A DNA stretch of 64,000 nt from Virgibacillus_F necropolis_A (GCF_044793635.1 NZ_CP084992.1:3596001-3660000), one strand, 5' to 3'; counted from the stretch's first letter, positions 51,346 through 61,172 are shown. The notes: generated by a model from the letters alone, not told the origin. Made by a program: numbers and translations.

Positions 51346-52722
51346 ATGACAAAAGAAAGAATTTATCTGAATGCATTTGATATGAATTGTGCTGGTCATC
51401 AGTCTCCTGGGTTATGGACACACCCGGAAGATGAATCACACCGTTATAAAGATAGCGAGTATTGGATAGAGCTTGCCAAGCTTTTAGAAAAAGGCCGATT
51501 TGATGCTGTATTTATAGCGGATGTGTTAGGTACCTATGATGTCTATAAGGGATCAAGGGATGCGGCTGTAAGGCAAGGGGCGCAGTCTCCGGTAAATGAT
51601 CCGTTATTGGTTGTTCCTTTAATGTCCGCCGTAACAAAACATCTTGGGTTTGGCGTTACGGCTTCTGTTACACATGAGCACCCGTATCCATTTGCCCGTC
51701 GGATGACAACGCTCGATCATTTAACAAAAGGTCGTGTGGGGTGGAACATTGTTACATCCTATCTCAAAAGCGCATCGGTAAATATAGGACTTGATGATCA
51801 ATTGAAACATGATGAGCGGTATGATTTAGCAGCCGAGTATTTGGATGTTTGCTATAAGCTTTGGGAAGAAAGTTGGGAAGGCGATGCTATTAAGTTAGAT
51901 AAAGAAAATGGTATTTATACCGACCCAACCAAAGTTCATGATATCCAACATGAAGGAAAATATTTTAAAGTACCAGGCGCTCATCTGAGCGAACCTTCGC
52001 CCCAACGGACACCTGTTATTTATCAAGCGGGTGCTTCAACCAAAGGACGTGCTTTTGCAGCGAAAAATGCGGAATGTGTGTTCATTGGGTCACCGACGAT
52101 AAACGTCGCCAAGGAGACAGTTAGAAGACTGCGAGCTGATATCGAAAAAACGGGAAGATCGCAGGATGAAGTGAAAATTCTTACTATGTTTACCCCGATT
52201 GTTGGCAAAACCGAAGAAGATGCCAACGCTAAATTTGAAGATTATAAGAAACATATAAGCGACGAAGGAGCGCTAGCTTTATTTGGAGGTTGGACCGGTA
52301 TTGACTTATCTGATTATGACGCAGACCAAGTTATAAGTTATATCGAGAATGACTCGATACGGTCAGCGCTAGAAGGTTTCACAAAAATAGACCCGGATAA
52401 ACAATGGACAGTTGAAGAAATTAAGAACTTTGTAGGAATTGGCGGTATGAGTGCCTATGCAGTTGGATCCCCAGAACAAATTGCGGATACGATGGAAGAG
52501 TGGGTAAATGAAGCAGGAGTTGATGGCTTCAATATTGCTTATGCCATTACTCCTGGGACGTTTAGGGACTTCATAGAATATGTCGTTCCAATTCTACAAG
52601 AAAGAGGATTGGTTCGAAAGGAATATGAAGGAAGCACGCTTCGGGATAATTTGTTTGGTCAAGGAGATCAGTTGCCGGTGTATCACCCCGGTAAACAGAC
52701 GAATGGTTTGCTTGTGAAATAA
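51346..52722 (+). CDS. FMN-dependent monooxygenase, NtaA/SnaA/DszA family (LLM class)
   Basis: A 458-residue bacterial-luciferase-like enzyme: LNAFDMNCAGHQSPGLWTHP, FDAVFIADVLGTYDVY, ASVTHEHPYPFARRMTTLDHLTKGR and VIYQAGASTKGRAFAAKNAE. This family oxidises nitrilotriacetate, dibenzothiophene sulfone or S-succinocysteine derivatives (YxeK). The SAM riboswitch and the paired reductase point to release of sulfur from an organic compound. The substrate is not determinable. A terminator follows. Confidence 0.9.
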   Translation: MTKERIYLNAFDMNCAGHQSPGLWTHPEDESHRYKDSEYWIELAKLLEKGRFDAVFIADVLGTYDVYKGSRDAAVRQGAQSPVNDPLLVVPLMSAVTKHLGFGVTASVTHEHPYPFARRMTTLDHLTKGRVGWNIVTSYLKSASVNIGLDDQLKHDERYDLAAEYLDVCYKLWEESWEGDAIKLDKENGIYTDPTKVHDIQHEGKYFKVPGAHLSEPSPQRTPVIYQAGASTKGRAFAAKNAECVFIGSPTINVAKETVRRLRADIEKTGRSQDEVKILTMFTPIVGKTEEDANAKFEDYKKHISDEGALALFGGWTGIDLSDYDADQVISYIENDSIRSALEGFTKIDPDKQWTVEEIKNFVGIGGMSAYAVGSPEQIADTMEEWVNEAGVDGFNIAYAITPGTFRDFIEYVVPILQERGLVRKEYEGSTLRDNLFGQGDQLPVYHPGKQTNGLLVK

Positions 52723-52740
52723 GTTTTGGATTTACTTAGT

Positions 52741-52771
52741 GCAAAGGCCCTTTAAGGGTCTTTGTATTTTT
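52741..52771 (+). terminator. Rho-independent terminator
   Basis: GCAAAGGCCC pairs with GGGTCTTTGT (one mismatch), followed by ATTTTT. Confidence 0.8.
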
Positions 52772-52912
52772 GATGTGTTCATTATTATTACTTTTTTAAT
52801 TTTGAAAAATAGTTTGAAACGAAACATTTGTTCTTGTTTGATTTATCTGATATTATATATTTAGAAAAACACCCCGGTTTTATCCTCATATTATCCGGAA
52901 GGATGTGTTAAC

Positions 52913-53602
52913 ATGTCACCAGCATTGTTAGTACGTGAAGACCGCATCAAATATACCCACCACGATCAATTATTTAAAGAATTAATTCACACATTTTTTT
53001 CCGATTTTCTCGAATTATTTTTTCCGGAAGTCCATCTTCACATAGATTTCAGCTCTATCAAGCCATTATCAAATGAAATGTTCACCGATATGATTGAAGG
53101 GGAAAGTCGAAAAGCAGATATTGTCATTGAAACGAAGCTAAAAGGTCAAGATACACTTATTATTATTCATGTGGAACCCCAAAGCTATAGTCAAGAAAAT
53201 TTCAACGAACGAATGTATCAATATTTCAGTCTGCTTTATAATAAGTATAGGAAGCCAATTTTACCTATTGCGATTTTTAGTTATAATGAACATAGATACG
53301 AACAAAATGAATTTATGATAAAATTCCCATTCTTTCACGTGTTAACTTTTAATTTCTTAATGCTAGAATTGAAAAAAATGAATTGGCGTGACTATATTCA
53401 ATCGAATAATCCAGTTGCAGCAGCTTTATTAAGTAAAATGGGATATACCGAAAAAGAAAGGGTTCAGGTTAAAAAAGAGTTTTTACAAATGCTAGTAAAA
53501 ATGGAAATGAATCCAGCCAAAACAAGTTTAATAAATGGCTTTTTTGAATCTTATTTGCGATTGAATAAATGGGAGGAGGAAGGAATTAATGGAGGAAATT
53601 AA
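52913..53602 (+). CDS. Rpn-type PD-(D/E)XK nuclease-like protein, N-terminal part (frameshifted)
   Basis: A 229-residue frame with HHDQLFKELIHTFFSDFLELFFPE, then KADIVIETKLKGQDTLIIIHVEPQSY, where Asp and E-x-x fit the PD-(D/E)XK core of the Rpn/transposase_31 family. These proteins normally continue into a Lys/Glu-rich coiled tail. Here the frame runs off at 53602, whereas the expected tail is found in another frame at once (53589-53795). Removing one G in GGAGGAAGGAATT (53576-53588) would give the expected EEELMEEIKQ junction. ATG 52913 follows GGAAGGATG. Confidence 0.72.
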   Translation: MSPALLVREDRIKYTHHDQLFKELIHTFFSDFLELFFPEVHLHIDFSSIKPLSNEMFTDMIEGESRKADIVIETKLKGQDTLIIIHVEPQSYSQENFNERMYQYFSLLYNKYRKPILPIAIFSYNEHRYEQNEFMIKFPFFHVLTFNFLMLELKKMNWRDYIQSNNPVAAALLSKMGYTEKERVQVKKEFLQMLVKMEMNPAKTSLINGFFESYLRLNKWEEEGINGGN

Positions 53603-53795
53603 ACAATTGGATGATGCCAAAGATATCTTAAAGCTACCGAACTCTTGGGAAGAAAAAGGAATAGAAAAGGGGAGGACGGAAGAAAAAAGAGAGATTGCTC
53701 TTGAAATGTTAAAAGAAGGGTCTTCTGTAGAATTTATTGTAAAAGTCACCCAACTTGATAAAGAAGAAGTTGAAAGCATAAAAGAGAAGCTTTAA
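53589..53795 (+). CDS. C-terminal part of the Rpn-like protein, separated by a frameshift
   Basis: A 68-residue frame, EEIKQLDDAKDILKLPNSWE followed by EKGIEKGRTEEKREIALEML and FIVKVTQLDKEEV. The EKG-E-GR coiled segment and the closing VT-LDKEEVE helix are the usual C-terminus of Rpn-family proteins in Bacilli, so this is most likely not a gene of its own, although TAATGGAGG could start it by coupling. Confidence 0.6.
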   Translation: MEEIKQLDDAKDILKLPNSWEEKGIEKGRTEEKREIALEMLKEGSSVEFIVKVTQLDKEEVESIKEKL

Positions 53796-53815
53796 CTATT
53801 GAGTCAACAACTATA

Positions 53816-53859
53816 GCGCCATAGCATACACAGGAAACAATCTATCTATGCTATGGCGC
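53816..53859. terminator. Hairpin between convergent Rpn-like gene and gltC
   Basis: GCGCCATAGCATA pairs perfectly with TATGCTATGGCGC (13 bp) with an 18-base loop. T-runs are weak on both strands; position suggests a bidirectional terminator. Confidence 0.7.
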
Positions 53860-53874
53860 GTGCTTTAATTCAAT

Positions 53875-54777
53875 TTACTTAAAACCCTGTAACCTTGAGA
53901 AAAACTCTTTCACGAACGCATAAAATATTTTTTCGGATGGTGCTAGACTTTTCTCCTTCTGTTTAATCACTCCCACCGTTCTTCTAACTTCGGGAATATT
54001 AATTGGAATTTTAACGGTCAGTCTTGGTGTGGACTCGTGAAATGTACTTTCAGGTAAGAGTGTTACGCCAATTCCAGCAGAGACAAGACCTTTGATAGCG
54101 TCTAAATCTTCTCCCTCTGATGAAATCTTTGGCGCGAATCCTGCTTGTCTGCATGCATCTACAATTACTTTTTCTAATACAAACCCTTTGGGAAAGCTAA
54201 CAAATTCATCATTTTTCAAGTCAGTAAGGTACAGGCTGTCCCTATCTGCTAAAGGATGACTCAATGGTAATAAAGCTAAAATACTTTCAGTGAATAATAT
54301 ATGGCTTTCGATATCAGGGTCATCTTTAGGGACAGGACCAAGAAAGGCCACGTCTATCTCGTCTTTTTTTACAGAATCGATTAAAAATCTATAAGAACCT
54401 TGCCTTAAATGAAACGCAACATTCGGATATTCGTCTTTGAAGGCAGAAATGACACTTGGTAATAGATGACTAGATAAACTCGTCGGAAAACCGATCTTAA
54501 TTGTTCCACGTTCAGGATCTAAATATTCATCGATTTGTTTTTTAGCGTTATCAATTGCCTTCATTGCGATCTTTGTGTGCGTATAAAAAGTCTTTCCTAT
54601 TTGTGTTAACTTAATATTTCTGCCTTCACGTTCAAATAAAGAGACGCCAAGTTCTCCCTCTAAGTTGGCGATTTGCCTGCTGACTGCCGATTGCGCAACA
54701 TGCAAGTTTACCGCTGCCTCTGATACGTGTTCACGCTCTGCAACTTCCATAAAATAACGTAATTGACGTAGTTCCAT
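53875..54777 (-). CDS. gltC: LysR-family regulator GltC
   Basis: A 300-residue LysR protein starting MELRQLRYFMEVAEREHVSEAA, with the helix-turn-helix HVAQSAVSRQIANLEGELG, and a C-terminal effector domain (about 90-295). It is divergent from gltA with a 118-base gap, the arrangement known for B. subtilis GltC. GltC activates gltAB when 2-oxoglutarate is plentiful and is inhibited via glutamate/GudB-RocG there; here this is inferred. Confidence 0.92.
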   Translation of the reverse strand: MELRQLRYFMEVAEREHVSEAAVNLHVAQSAVSRQIANLEGELGVSLFEREGRNIKLTQIGKTFYTHTKIAMKAIDNAKKQIDEYLDPERGTIKIGFPTSLSSHLLPSVISAFKDEYPNVAFHLRQGSYRFLIDSVKKDEIDVAFLGPVPKDDPDIESHILFTESILALLPLSHPLADRDSLYLTDLKNDEFVSFPKGFVLEKVIVDACRQAGFAPKISSEGEDLDAIKGLVSAGIGVTLLPESTFHESTPRLTVKIPINIPEVRRTVGVIKQKEKSLAPSEKIFYAFVKEFFSRLQGFK

Positions 54778-54815
54778 AACTTATTCCCACCATTCATATC
54801 AAAAGTAGATTGTTT

Positions 54816-54843
54816 TAATCTAAATTATATATTGTTTAGATTA
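54816..54843. promoter_or_regulatory. GltC-type LysR box between gltC and gltA
   Basis: TAATCTAAA-N10-TTTAGATTA is a perfect 9-bp inverted repeat of LysR type (T-N11-A centre). It lies 39-66 bases upstream of each start codon, placed to serve both autorepression of gltC and activation of gltA. Confidence 0.78.
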
Positions 54844-54895
54844 ATTTGAAAACCTATAATTGATATAAGGCACCACATACGGAATGGAGGTATTA

Positions 54896-57800
54896 ATGAT
54901 GAGTTATAACCAAATACCAAAAGCTCAAGGTCTTTATCGCCCTGAATTTGAACATGATGCATGTGGAATTGGGTTGTATGCACACATGAATGGAGTTCCT
55001 ACTCATGATATTGTGAAAAAAGGACTAAGAATGCTTTGTCAGCTTGACCATCGCGGAGGGCAAGGAAGTGATCCGTTGACAGGTGATGGATCAGGATTAA
55101 TGGTTCAAATTCCTGATCGTTTTTTCAGGAAAGTTTGTCCGGAAATGAACTTGCCTGAAAAAGAGCGTTACGGTGTTGGGATGGTTTTTTTCTCAAATGA
55201 TGATGAAAATCGGGAGGAAGCGGAATCTCACATTAATTCATTTATAAAAAAAGAGGGGCAAACCGTTCTTGGGTGGAGAACTGTACCCACAAATATCAGA
55301 AAAATCGGAAATAAAGCAAAAGAAAGCTGTCCAATAATTCGTCAAGTATTTATTGGGGCAGATCCTACTATTAAAGAAGATGTAGGATTTGAACGAAAGT
55401 TATACATGATTCGTAAACAAGCGGAAAAAGTAGCTGCGGAACGCGGGGAGCGTTTTTATTTTACCAGCCTTTCAAGTCAAACGATTGTATATAAAGGGTT
55501 ACTAGCACCGGAACAAATGGATGCTTTCTATATTGATTTACAAGATACGGATTTTGTTTCTGCTTTTTCGATGGTGCATAATCGTTTTAGCACAAATACA
55601 TTTCCAAGTTGGGAACGGGCTCATCCAAATCGTTATTTAATGCATAATGGAGAAATCAATACGTTAAGAGGTAATGTCAACTGGATGAGAGCGCGGGAGG
55701 AGCAGTTTGTTTCGGATGCTTTCGGTGATGACTTGGAAAAGGTACTTCCAATCCTGGATGCGGATGGGAGCGACTCATCTATATTAGATAACGCACTGGA
55801 ATTTTTTGTTTTGGCCGGCAGAAAACCCGCACACGCTGCCATGATGTTGATCCCAGAGCCATGGGTCAACAATCCGCATATGTCGAAAGAAAAGAAAGCT
55901 TTCTACGAGTATCATAGTTCATTAATGGAGCCATGGGATGGTCCAACGACTATTTCATTTACGGATGGAAAGCAAATCGGGGCAATCCTGGACAGAAACG
56001 GTTTGCGTCCAGCGAGATATTATGTGACTAAAGATGACTATCTTATCTTTTCTTCAGAGGTAGGAGTCATCGACGTGGAAGAAGACAATATTTTGTATAA
56101 AGACAGATTGAGTCCTGGAAAAATGCTTTTGCTAGATTTAGAGGAAGGGCGGATCATTTCTGATGATGAGATTAAAACAGAAATGGCTGAAGCGGAGCCT
56201 TATCGCAAATGGTTGGATGGGCAACTCGTTAAACTGAAGAATAAAGTGGAGGCACTTGATGAAATGCCGTTTGAAAATTTAGTGACGAGACAAAAAGCGT
56301 TTGGATATACGTATGAAGATATTCAGAAATACTTGGTTCCTTTAGTTGCTGAAGAAAAAGATCCAATTGGTGCCATGGGTAATGATGTACCGCTAGCGGT
56401 ATTATCCGACCATCCACAATCCTTATTTTCCTATTTCAAGCAATTATTTGCTCAGGTAACGAACCCACCGATTGATGCGTATCGTGAGCAACTAGTTACC
56501 TCCACTACAAGCTTGTTAGGACCTGAAGGGGATATCTTACATCCGAGTGAAAAGAATTGCCATAGACTTCAAGTAGACACACCCATCCTGTCTAATCGAC
56601 AGCTTCGATTATTAAAAGCTGATAGTTATCCGGGGTTTTCCAGTATGACGTTAGACGCGTTGTTTTACGAAAATCTAGAAGGTGCACTTGATCAGATTTG
56701 TAAAAATGCTGACAAGGCAATTGCAGAAGGTATTAGTATTCTTGTTTTGTCGGATCGGAATATGGATGAACAGTCCGTTGCAATTCCATCACTCCTCGCA
56801 GTAAGTGCATTGCATCAGCACCTGGTTCGCCAAGGTACCCGTACGAAAGTGAGTATCATTGCTGAAACTGGTGAGGCAAGAGAGGTTCATCATTTTGCAG
56901 CCCTGATCGGTTATGGCGCAAACGCGATAACTCCGTATCTTGCATACGCGACATTGAGTCAAACAATCAATGAAAATAATTTAACGTACAGCTATAAAGA
57001 TGCAGTTAGTAAATATATTCGGGGAATTACCGAAGGCGTTGTAAAAGTGATGTCCAAGATGGGAATTTCAACGATTCAAAGTTATCGCGGTGCACAAATA
57101 TTTGAGGCAGTTGGAATCAGCAAAACTGTCATCGATCGTTATTTTACAGGAACTGCTTCCCAGCTCGGTGGAATTGAATTAGATACGATTGCGGAAGAAG
57201 CAGTGAATCGGCATAAACGTGCTTATGCAGATCATGTTGATAGTACCCTGGAATCAGGAACTGACTTTCAATGGAGAAAAACTGGTGAACACCATGCGTT
57301 TAATCCGAAAACTATTCATACCCTGCAATGGGCTTGTCGAAGAGGAGATTATAATCTTTTCAAGCAATATTCAGAAGCGGCAAATGAAGAAAGAATTAAT
57401 TTTCTGCGTAATCTATTTACGTTTAAGAAAACGAATTCTATACCAATAGAAGAAGTTGAACCTGCCGACACGATTGTGAAACGGTTTAAAACAGGGGCGA
57501 TGTCATTTGGTTCGTTAAGTCAAGAAGCCCATGAATCTTTAGCTATTGCGATGAACAGAATTGGTGGAAAAAGTAACAGTGGTGAAGGTGGAGAAGATCC
57601 GAAGCGTTTTGTCGCAAATGAAAATGGCGACTCGCCTAGAAGTGCTATTAAACAAATCGCATCTGGACGCTTTGGTGTAAAAAGTCATTATTTAGTTAAT
57701 GCTGACGAACTACAAATTAAAATGGCCCAAGGAGCGAAACCAGGGGAGGGTGGACAACTGCCAGGAAAAAAAGTCTATCCATGGGTAGCTAACGTACGTG

Positions 57801-59458
57801 GATCTACTCCTGGTGTTGGCCTGATATCGCCTCCTCCGCACCATGACATTTATTCTATTGAAGATATGGCACAACTGATTCACGATTTGAAAAACGCTAA
57901 TCGTGATGCTCGCATCAGTGTAAAACTTGTTGCAAAAGCAGGGATTGGAACGATTGCCTCTGGTGTTGCAAAAGGTAAAGCAGATGTTATTTCAGTTAGT
58001 GGATATGATGGTGGTACTGGTGCTTCACCAAAAACAAGTATTAAGCATACAGGACTTCCTTGGGAGCTTGGGCTAGCTGAAACACACCAATCCTTGATGT
58101 TAAATGGCCTTCGAGATCGCGTTGTTTTGGAGACAGATGGAAAGCTGATGACCGGAAAGGATGTCGTACTGGCCGCATTACTCGGCGCAGAAGAGTATGG
58201 TTTTGCAACAGCACCACTTGTAGTTCTTGGTTGTGTCATGATGCGCGTATGTCATGTGGATACATGTCCAGTAGGCATTGCCACTCAAAACCCAGAACTT
58301 AGAAAAAAATTCATGGGTGATCCAGATCATGTCGTTAATTTTATGTACTATATTGCCGAGGAAGTTAGGGAAATTATGGCAGAGTTAGGTTTTAAGACCG
58401 TTGAAGAAATGGTTGGACGGACAGATGTATTAGATGTAAGTGATCGGGCTAAAGCACACTGGAAAGCGAAGTATTTGGATTTGACTACATTACTCTACCA
58501 GGCAGATGGACCAAGAACCTGCCAAACAAACCAGAATCATCATCTTGATGAGTCACTGGATTTATCGAAAATTTTACCTGCAGTAGAACCTGCTATCGAA
58601 CGGAAGGAACAAGTCGATCTATCATATTCTATCAAAAATACAGATCGTGTAGTTGGAACGATAGTAGGTAGCGAGATATCGAAGCGCTATGGGGAAGTTG
58701 GGTTGCCGGAGGACTCAGTAACGTTAAGATTCACTGGGTCTGCAGGACAGAGTTTTGGTGCCTTTATACCAAGGGGCATGTCGATGTGGCTAAGTGGTGA
58801 CGCGAATGACTATGTAGGAAAAGGATTATCGGGTGGGAAAGTGGTCGTCGCATCTCCTATTGAAGCAAAACCTTATGAATCTAATAATGTTATTGCCGGA
58901 AACGTTGCTTTTTACGGTGCAACGAGTGGAGAGGCATATATTAATGGTTATGCTGGTGAACGATTTGCTGTCCGGAATAGTGGTGCAAATGTTGTTGTAG
59001 AAGGAATTGGTGACCACGGATGCGAATATATGACTGGAGGACGTGTAGTCATTTTAGGTGAAGTAGGTAAAAACTTCGCAGCCGGAATGTCAGGTGGTAA
59101 CGCCTACGTTCTTGCGGAAGATCTATCCGCATTTAAACATTTATGTAACAAAGAAATGATAGAGTTTGAACCTCTCGCAGATTGTAATGAGGTGGAGGAA
59201 GTTAAACAAATGGTCAAAAACCATTATCGTTATACCGGGAGTCAAAAGGGAGCTTATGTGCTAAATAACTGGAACGAGAGTGTGGGGAAATTCGTAAAAG
59301 TTATTCCAAAAGATTATAAATTAATGCTCGAAAAAATTCAAAGCTACAAGAATGATGGTTTTACAGACGAAGAAGCTGTTATGAATGCTTTTCAATCGAA
59401 AGATCAAAACAAAATCATCGATACAGAACCAGAAAAACCTGAAGTAGTATCATTATAG
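54896..59458 (+). CDS. gltA: Glutamate synthase, large subunit
   Basis: ATG 54896 is chosen after GGAGG; an ATG at 54884 overlaps the ribosome site. The 1520-residue protein has a short propeptide ending at Cys23 (EFEHDACGIG), the glutamine amidotransferase nucleophile after processing. The FMN barrel has SGYDGGTGASP, and the 3Fe-4S cysteines are in MRVCHVDTCPVG. The C-terminal beta-helix has repeated G-rich turns (GGKVVVASP, GGRVVILGEVG). It forms glutamate from 2-oxoglutarate and glutamine-derived ammonia. Confidence 0.97.
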   Translation: MMSYNQIPKAQGLYRPEFEHDACGIGLYAHMNGVPTHDIVKKGLRMLCQLDHRGGQGSDPLTGDGSGLMVQIPDRFFRKVCPEMNLPEKERYGVGMVFFSNDDENREEAESHINSFIKKEGQTVLGWRTVPTNIRKIGNKAKESCPIIRQVFIGADPTIKEDVGFERKLYMIRKQAEKVAAERGERFYFTSLSSQTIVYKGLLAPEQMDAFYIDLQDTDFVSAFSMVHNRFSTNTFPSWERAHPNRYLMHNGEINTLRGNVNWMRAREEQFVSDAFGDDLEKVLPILDADGSDSSILDNALEFFVLAGRKPAHAAMMLIPEPWVNNPHMSKEKKAFYEYHSSLMEPWDGPTTISFTDGKQIGAILDRNGLRPARYYVTKDDYLIFSSEVGVIDVEEDNILYKDRLSPGKMLLLDLEEGRIISDDEIKTEMAEAEPYRKWLDGQLVKLKNKVEALDEMPFENLVTRQKAFGYTYEDIQKYLVPLVAEEKDPIGAMGNDVPLAVLSDHPQSLFSYFKQLFAQVTNPPIDAYREQLVTSTTSLLGPEGDILHPSEKNCHRLQVDTPILSNRQLRLLKADSYPGFSSMTLDALFYENLEGALDQICKNADKAIAEGISILVLSDRNMDEQSVAIPSLLAVSALHQHLVRQGTRTKVSIIAETGEAREVHHFAALIGYGANAITPYLAYATLSQTINENNLTYSYKDAVSKYIRGITEGVVKVMSKMGISTIQSYRGAQIFEAVGISKTVIDRYFTGTASQLGGIELDTIAEEAVNRHKRAYADHVDSTLESGTDFQWRKTGEHHAFNPKTIHTLQWACRRGDYNLFKQYSEAANEERINFLRNLFTFKKTNSIPIEEVEPADTIVKRFKTGAMSFGSLSQEAHESLAIAMNRIGGKSNSGEGGEDPKRFVANENGDSPRSAIKQIASGRFGVKSHYLVNADELQIKMAQGAKPGEGGQLPGKKVYPWVANVRGSTPGVGLISPPPHHDIYSIEDMAQLIHDLKNANRDARISVKLVAKAGIGTIASGVAKGKADVISVSGYDGGTGASPKTSIKHTGLPWELGLAETHQSLMLNGLRDRVVLETDGKLMTGKDVVLAALLGAEEYGFATAPLVVLGCVMMRVCHVDTCPVGIATQNPELRKKFMGDPDHVVNFMYYIAEEVREIMAELGFKTVEEMVGRTDVLDVSDRAKAHWKAKYLDLTTLLYQADGPRTCQTNQNHHLDESLDLSKILPAVEPAIERKEQVDLSYSIKNTDRVVGTIVGSEISKRYGEVGLPEDSVTLRFTGSAGQSFGAFIPRGMSMWLSGDANDYVGKGLSGGKVVVASPIEAKPYESNNVIAGNVAFYGATSGEAYINGYAGERFAVRNSGANVVVEGIGDHGCEYMTGGRVVILGEVGKNFAAGMSGGNAYVLAEDLSAFKHLCNKEMIEFEPLADCNEVEEVKQMVKNHYRYTGSQKGAYVLNNWNESVGKFVKVIPKDYKLMLEKIQSYKNDGFTDEEAVMNAFQSKDQNKIIDTEPEKPEVVSL

Positions 59459-59460
59459 TG

Positions 59461-59612
59461 TGTGTTCAAAAAGGAGGATAAAAAGGACCGAGAAGTTCGA
59501 GGCAGCTTAGCTTTAAGTACCGGAACGTATGGTATTAATACGTGAGGAACGGAAAAGCAAGCTAACGAAGAAATTCGAAGTGTCATTTTTACCGGACTTT
59601 TTGAACAACCTC
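59461..59612. repeat. Palindromic intergenic repeat between gltA and gltB
   Basis: The ends TGTTCAAAAAGGAGGATAAA and TTTTTACCGGACTTTTTGAACA form an imperfect inverted repeat of over 20 bases, with further pairing inside (CCGAGAAGTTCGAGGC, CGAAGAAATTCGAAG; GAACGTATGG...GAACGGAAAAGC). This repeat type is familiar between Bacillaceae genes. It fills nearly the whole gltA-gltB gap and is thus part of the operon mRNA. Confidence 0.78.
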
Positions 59613-59639
59613 TTATAGGGAAGAAAGGAGTGCGTAAAT

Positions 59640-61133
59640 ATGGGAAAAACAACAGGATTTATGGATTATAAGCGCGAAGAGGCCGAAGAACGTAATCCTC
59701 ACACGCGAATTAAGGATTGGAAAGAATACGATGCTCCTTTCTCTGATGAAGTATTAAGCAGGCAAGGGGCGCGGTGTATGGACTGTGGGACTCCTTTTTG
59801 CCAAATAGGTGAAGAAATAAATGGAGCCACTACTGGATGTCCAATCTATAACTTAATTCCTGAGTGGAATGACTTAGCATATAGGGGACAATGGGAAGAA
59901 GCATTGAAGCGGTTGTTAAAAACAAACAATTTTCCAGAATTCACCGGAAGAGTTTGTCCGGCTCCTTGTGAAGGGTCTTGTACAGTCGCTATTTCTGACC
60001 CTGCTGTCGCAATTAAAAGTATTGAACGTGCGATCATCGATAAAGGATTTGAAAACGGTTGGATGACACCGCGGGTTCCGCAAAAAAGAACGGCAAAGTC
60101 AGTTGCTGTTATAGGATCCGGCCCAGCAGGATTAGCGAGTGCTGACCAATTGAACCAGGCAGGGCACACCGTAACAGTCTATGAGCGGGCAGATCGAGCT
60201 GGTGGATTGTTAACGTATGGTATCCCTAATATGAAGCTGGAAAAAGATGTTGTGGAACGAAGAATTAAATTGCTAGAGCAGGAAGGCATTAATTTTCTGG
60301 TGAATATGGAAGTAGGAAAAGATATTACAGCCGAAGAATTAAAAGAGCAGCATGATGCAGTAATCCTATGTACTGGTTCTCAAAAACAACGGGATTTGGT
60401 TATTGAAGGAAGGGAAGCAAATGGGGTTCATTTTGCCATGGATTATCTAACAGCTTCCACTAAAAATTTACTAGGTTCCGATATGCAAGAGAACGAATTC
60501 ATTGATGCAAAAGGTAAAGATGTGATCGTAATTGGTGGCGGGGATACGGGCGCCGATTGTATCGCAACAGCGCTTCGTCACAATTGCAATAGTGTTGTAC
60601 AGTTTGGTAAGCATCCAAAGCTCCCACTATCAAGAACAGAAGGCAATATGTGGCCCGAATATCCGAATTTGTTTACGGTTGACTATGCACACAAGGAAGC
60701 AACAGCCAAATTCGGCGATGATCCACGTACCTACTCGATTCAAACGAAGCGGTTTATTTCAGATGATAATGGAGATTTAAAAGAAGTTCATACTGTCGAA
60801 ATGGAAAAAGTCAGGGGTGAAGATGGAAAGTTTATCTTTAATGAAATTCCTGGTACTGAAAAAGTTTGGCCAGCACAACTTGTTTTTATCGCGATTGGGT
60901 TTGAAGGACCCGAGTCACAATTGCTGCAACAGTTCGATGTAAACACCAGCAACCGAAAAGTTGATGCGAAATACGGTGATTTTACTACAAACGTAGATAA
61001 GGTATTTGCAGCTGGTGATGCGAGGCGTGGACAAAGTTTAATCGTTTGGGCGATTAATGAAGGCCGTGAAGTAGCCCACAAAGTTGATCACTATTTAATG
61101 GGGAGTACAGTGCTACCGTCTTATTTACACTAG
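59640..61133 (+). CDS. gltB: Glutamate synthase, small subunit
   Basis: A 497-residue FAD/Fe-S protein. The N-terminus carries two cysteine clusters, CMDCGTPFC and CPAPCEGSC, for 4Fe-4S centres. The FAD loop is AVIGSGPAGLASA, the NADPH loop VIGGGDTGADC and the final FAD motif VFAAGDARRGQSLIVWA. It feeds NADPH electrons to GltA. ATG 59640 follows GAAAGGAG. Confidence 0.97.
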   Translation: MGKTTGFMDYKREEAEERNPHTRIKDWKEYDAPFSDEVLSRQGARCMDCGTPFCQIGEEINGATTGCPIYNLIPEWNDLAYRGQWEEALKRLLKTNNFPEFTGRVCPAPCEGSCTVAISDPAVAIKSIERAIIDKGFENGWMTPRVPQKRTAKSVAVIGSGPAGLASADQLNQAGHTVTVYERADRAGGLLTYGIPNMKLEKDVVERRIKLLEQEGINFLVNMEVGKDITAEELKEQHDAVILCTGSQKQRDLVIEGREANGVHFAMDYLTASTKNLLGSDMQENEFIDAKGKDVIVIGGGDTGADCIATALRHNCNSVVQFGKHPKLPLSRTEGNMWPEYPNLFTVDYAHKEATAKFGDDPRTYSIQTKRFISDDNGDLKEVHTVEMEKVRGEDGKFIFNEIPGTEKVWPAQLVFIAIGFEGPESQLLQQFDVNTSNRKVDAKYGDFTTNVDKVFAAGDARRGQSLIVWAINEGREVAHKVDHYLMGSTVLPSYLH

Positions 61134-61172
61134 GGAAAGCATAAACGTTTTGAGGAAACGCCGGTATAAGTA

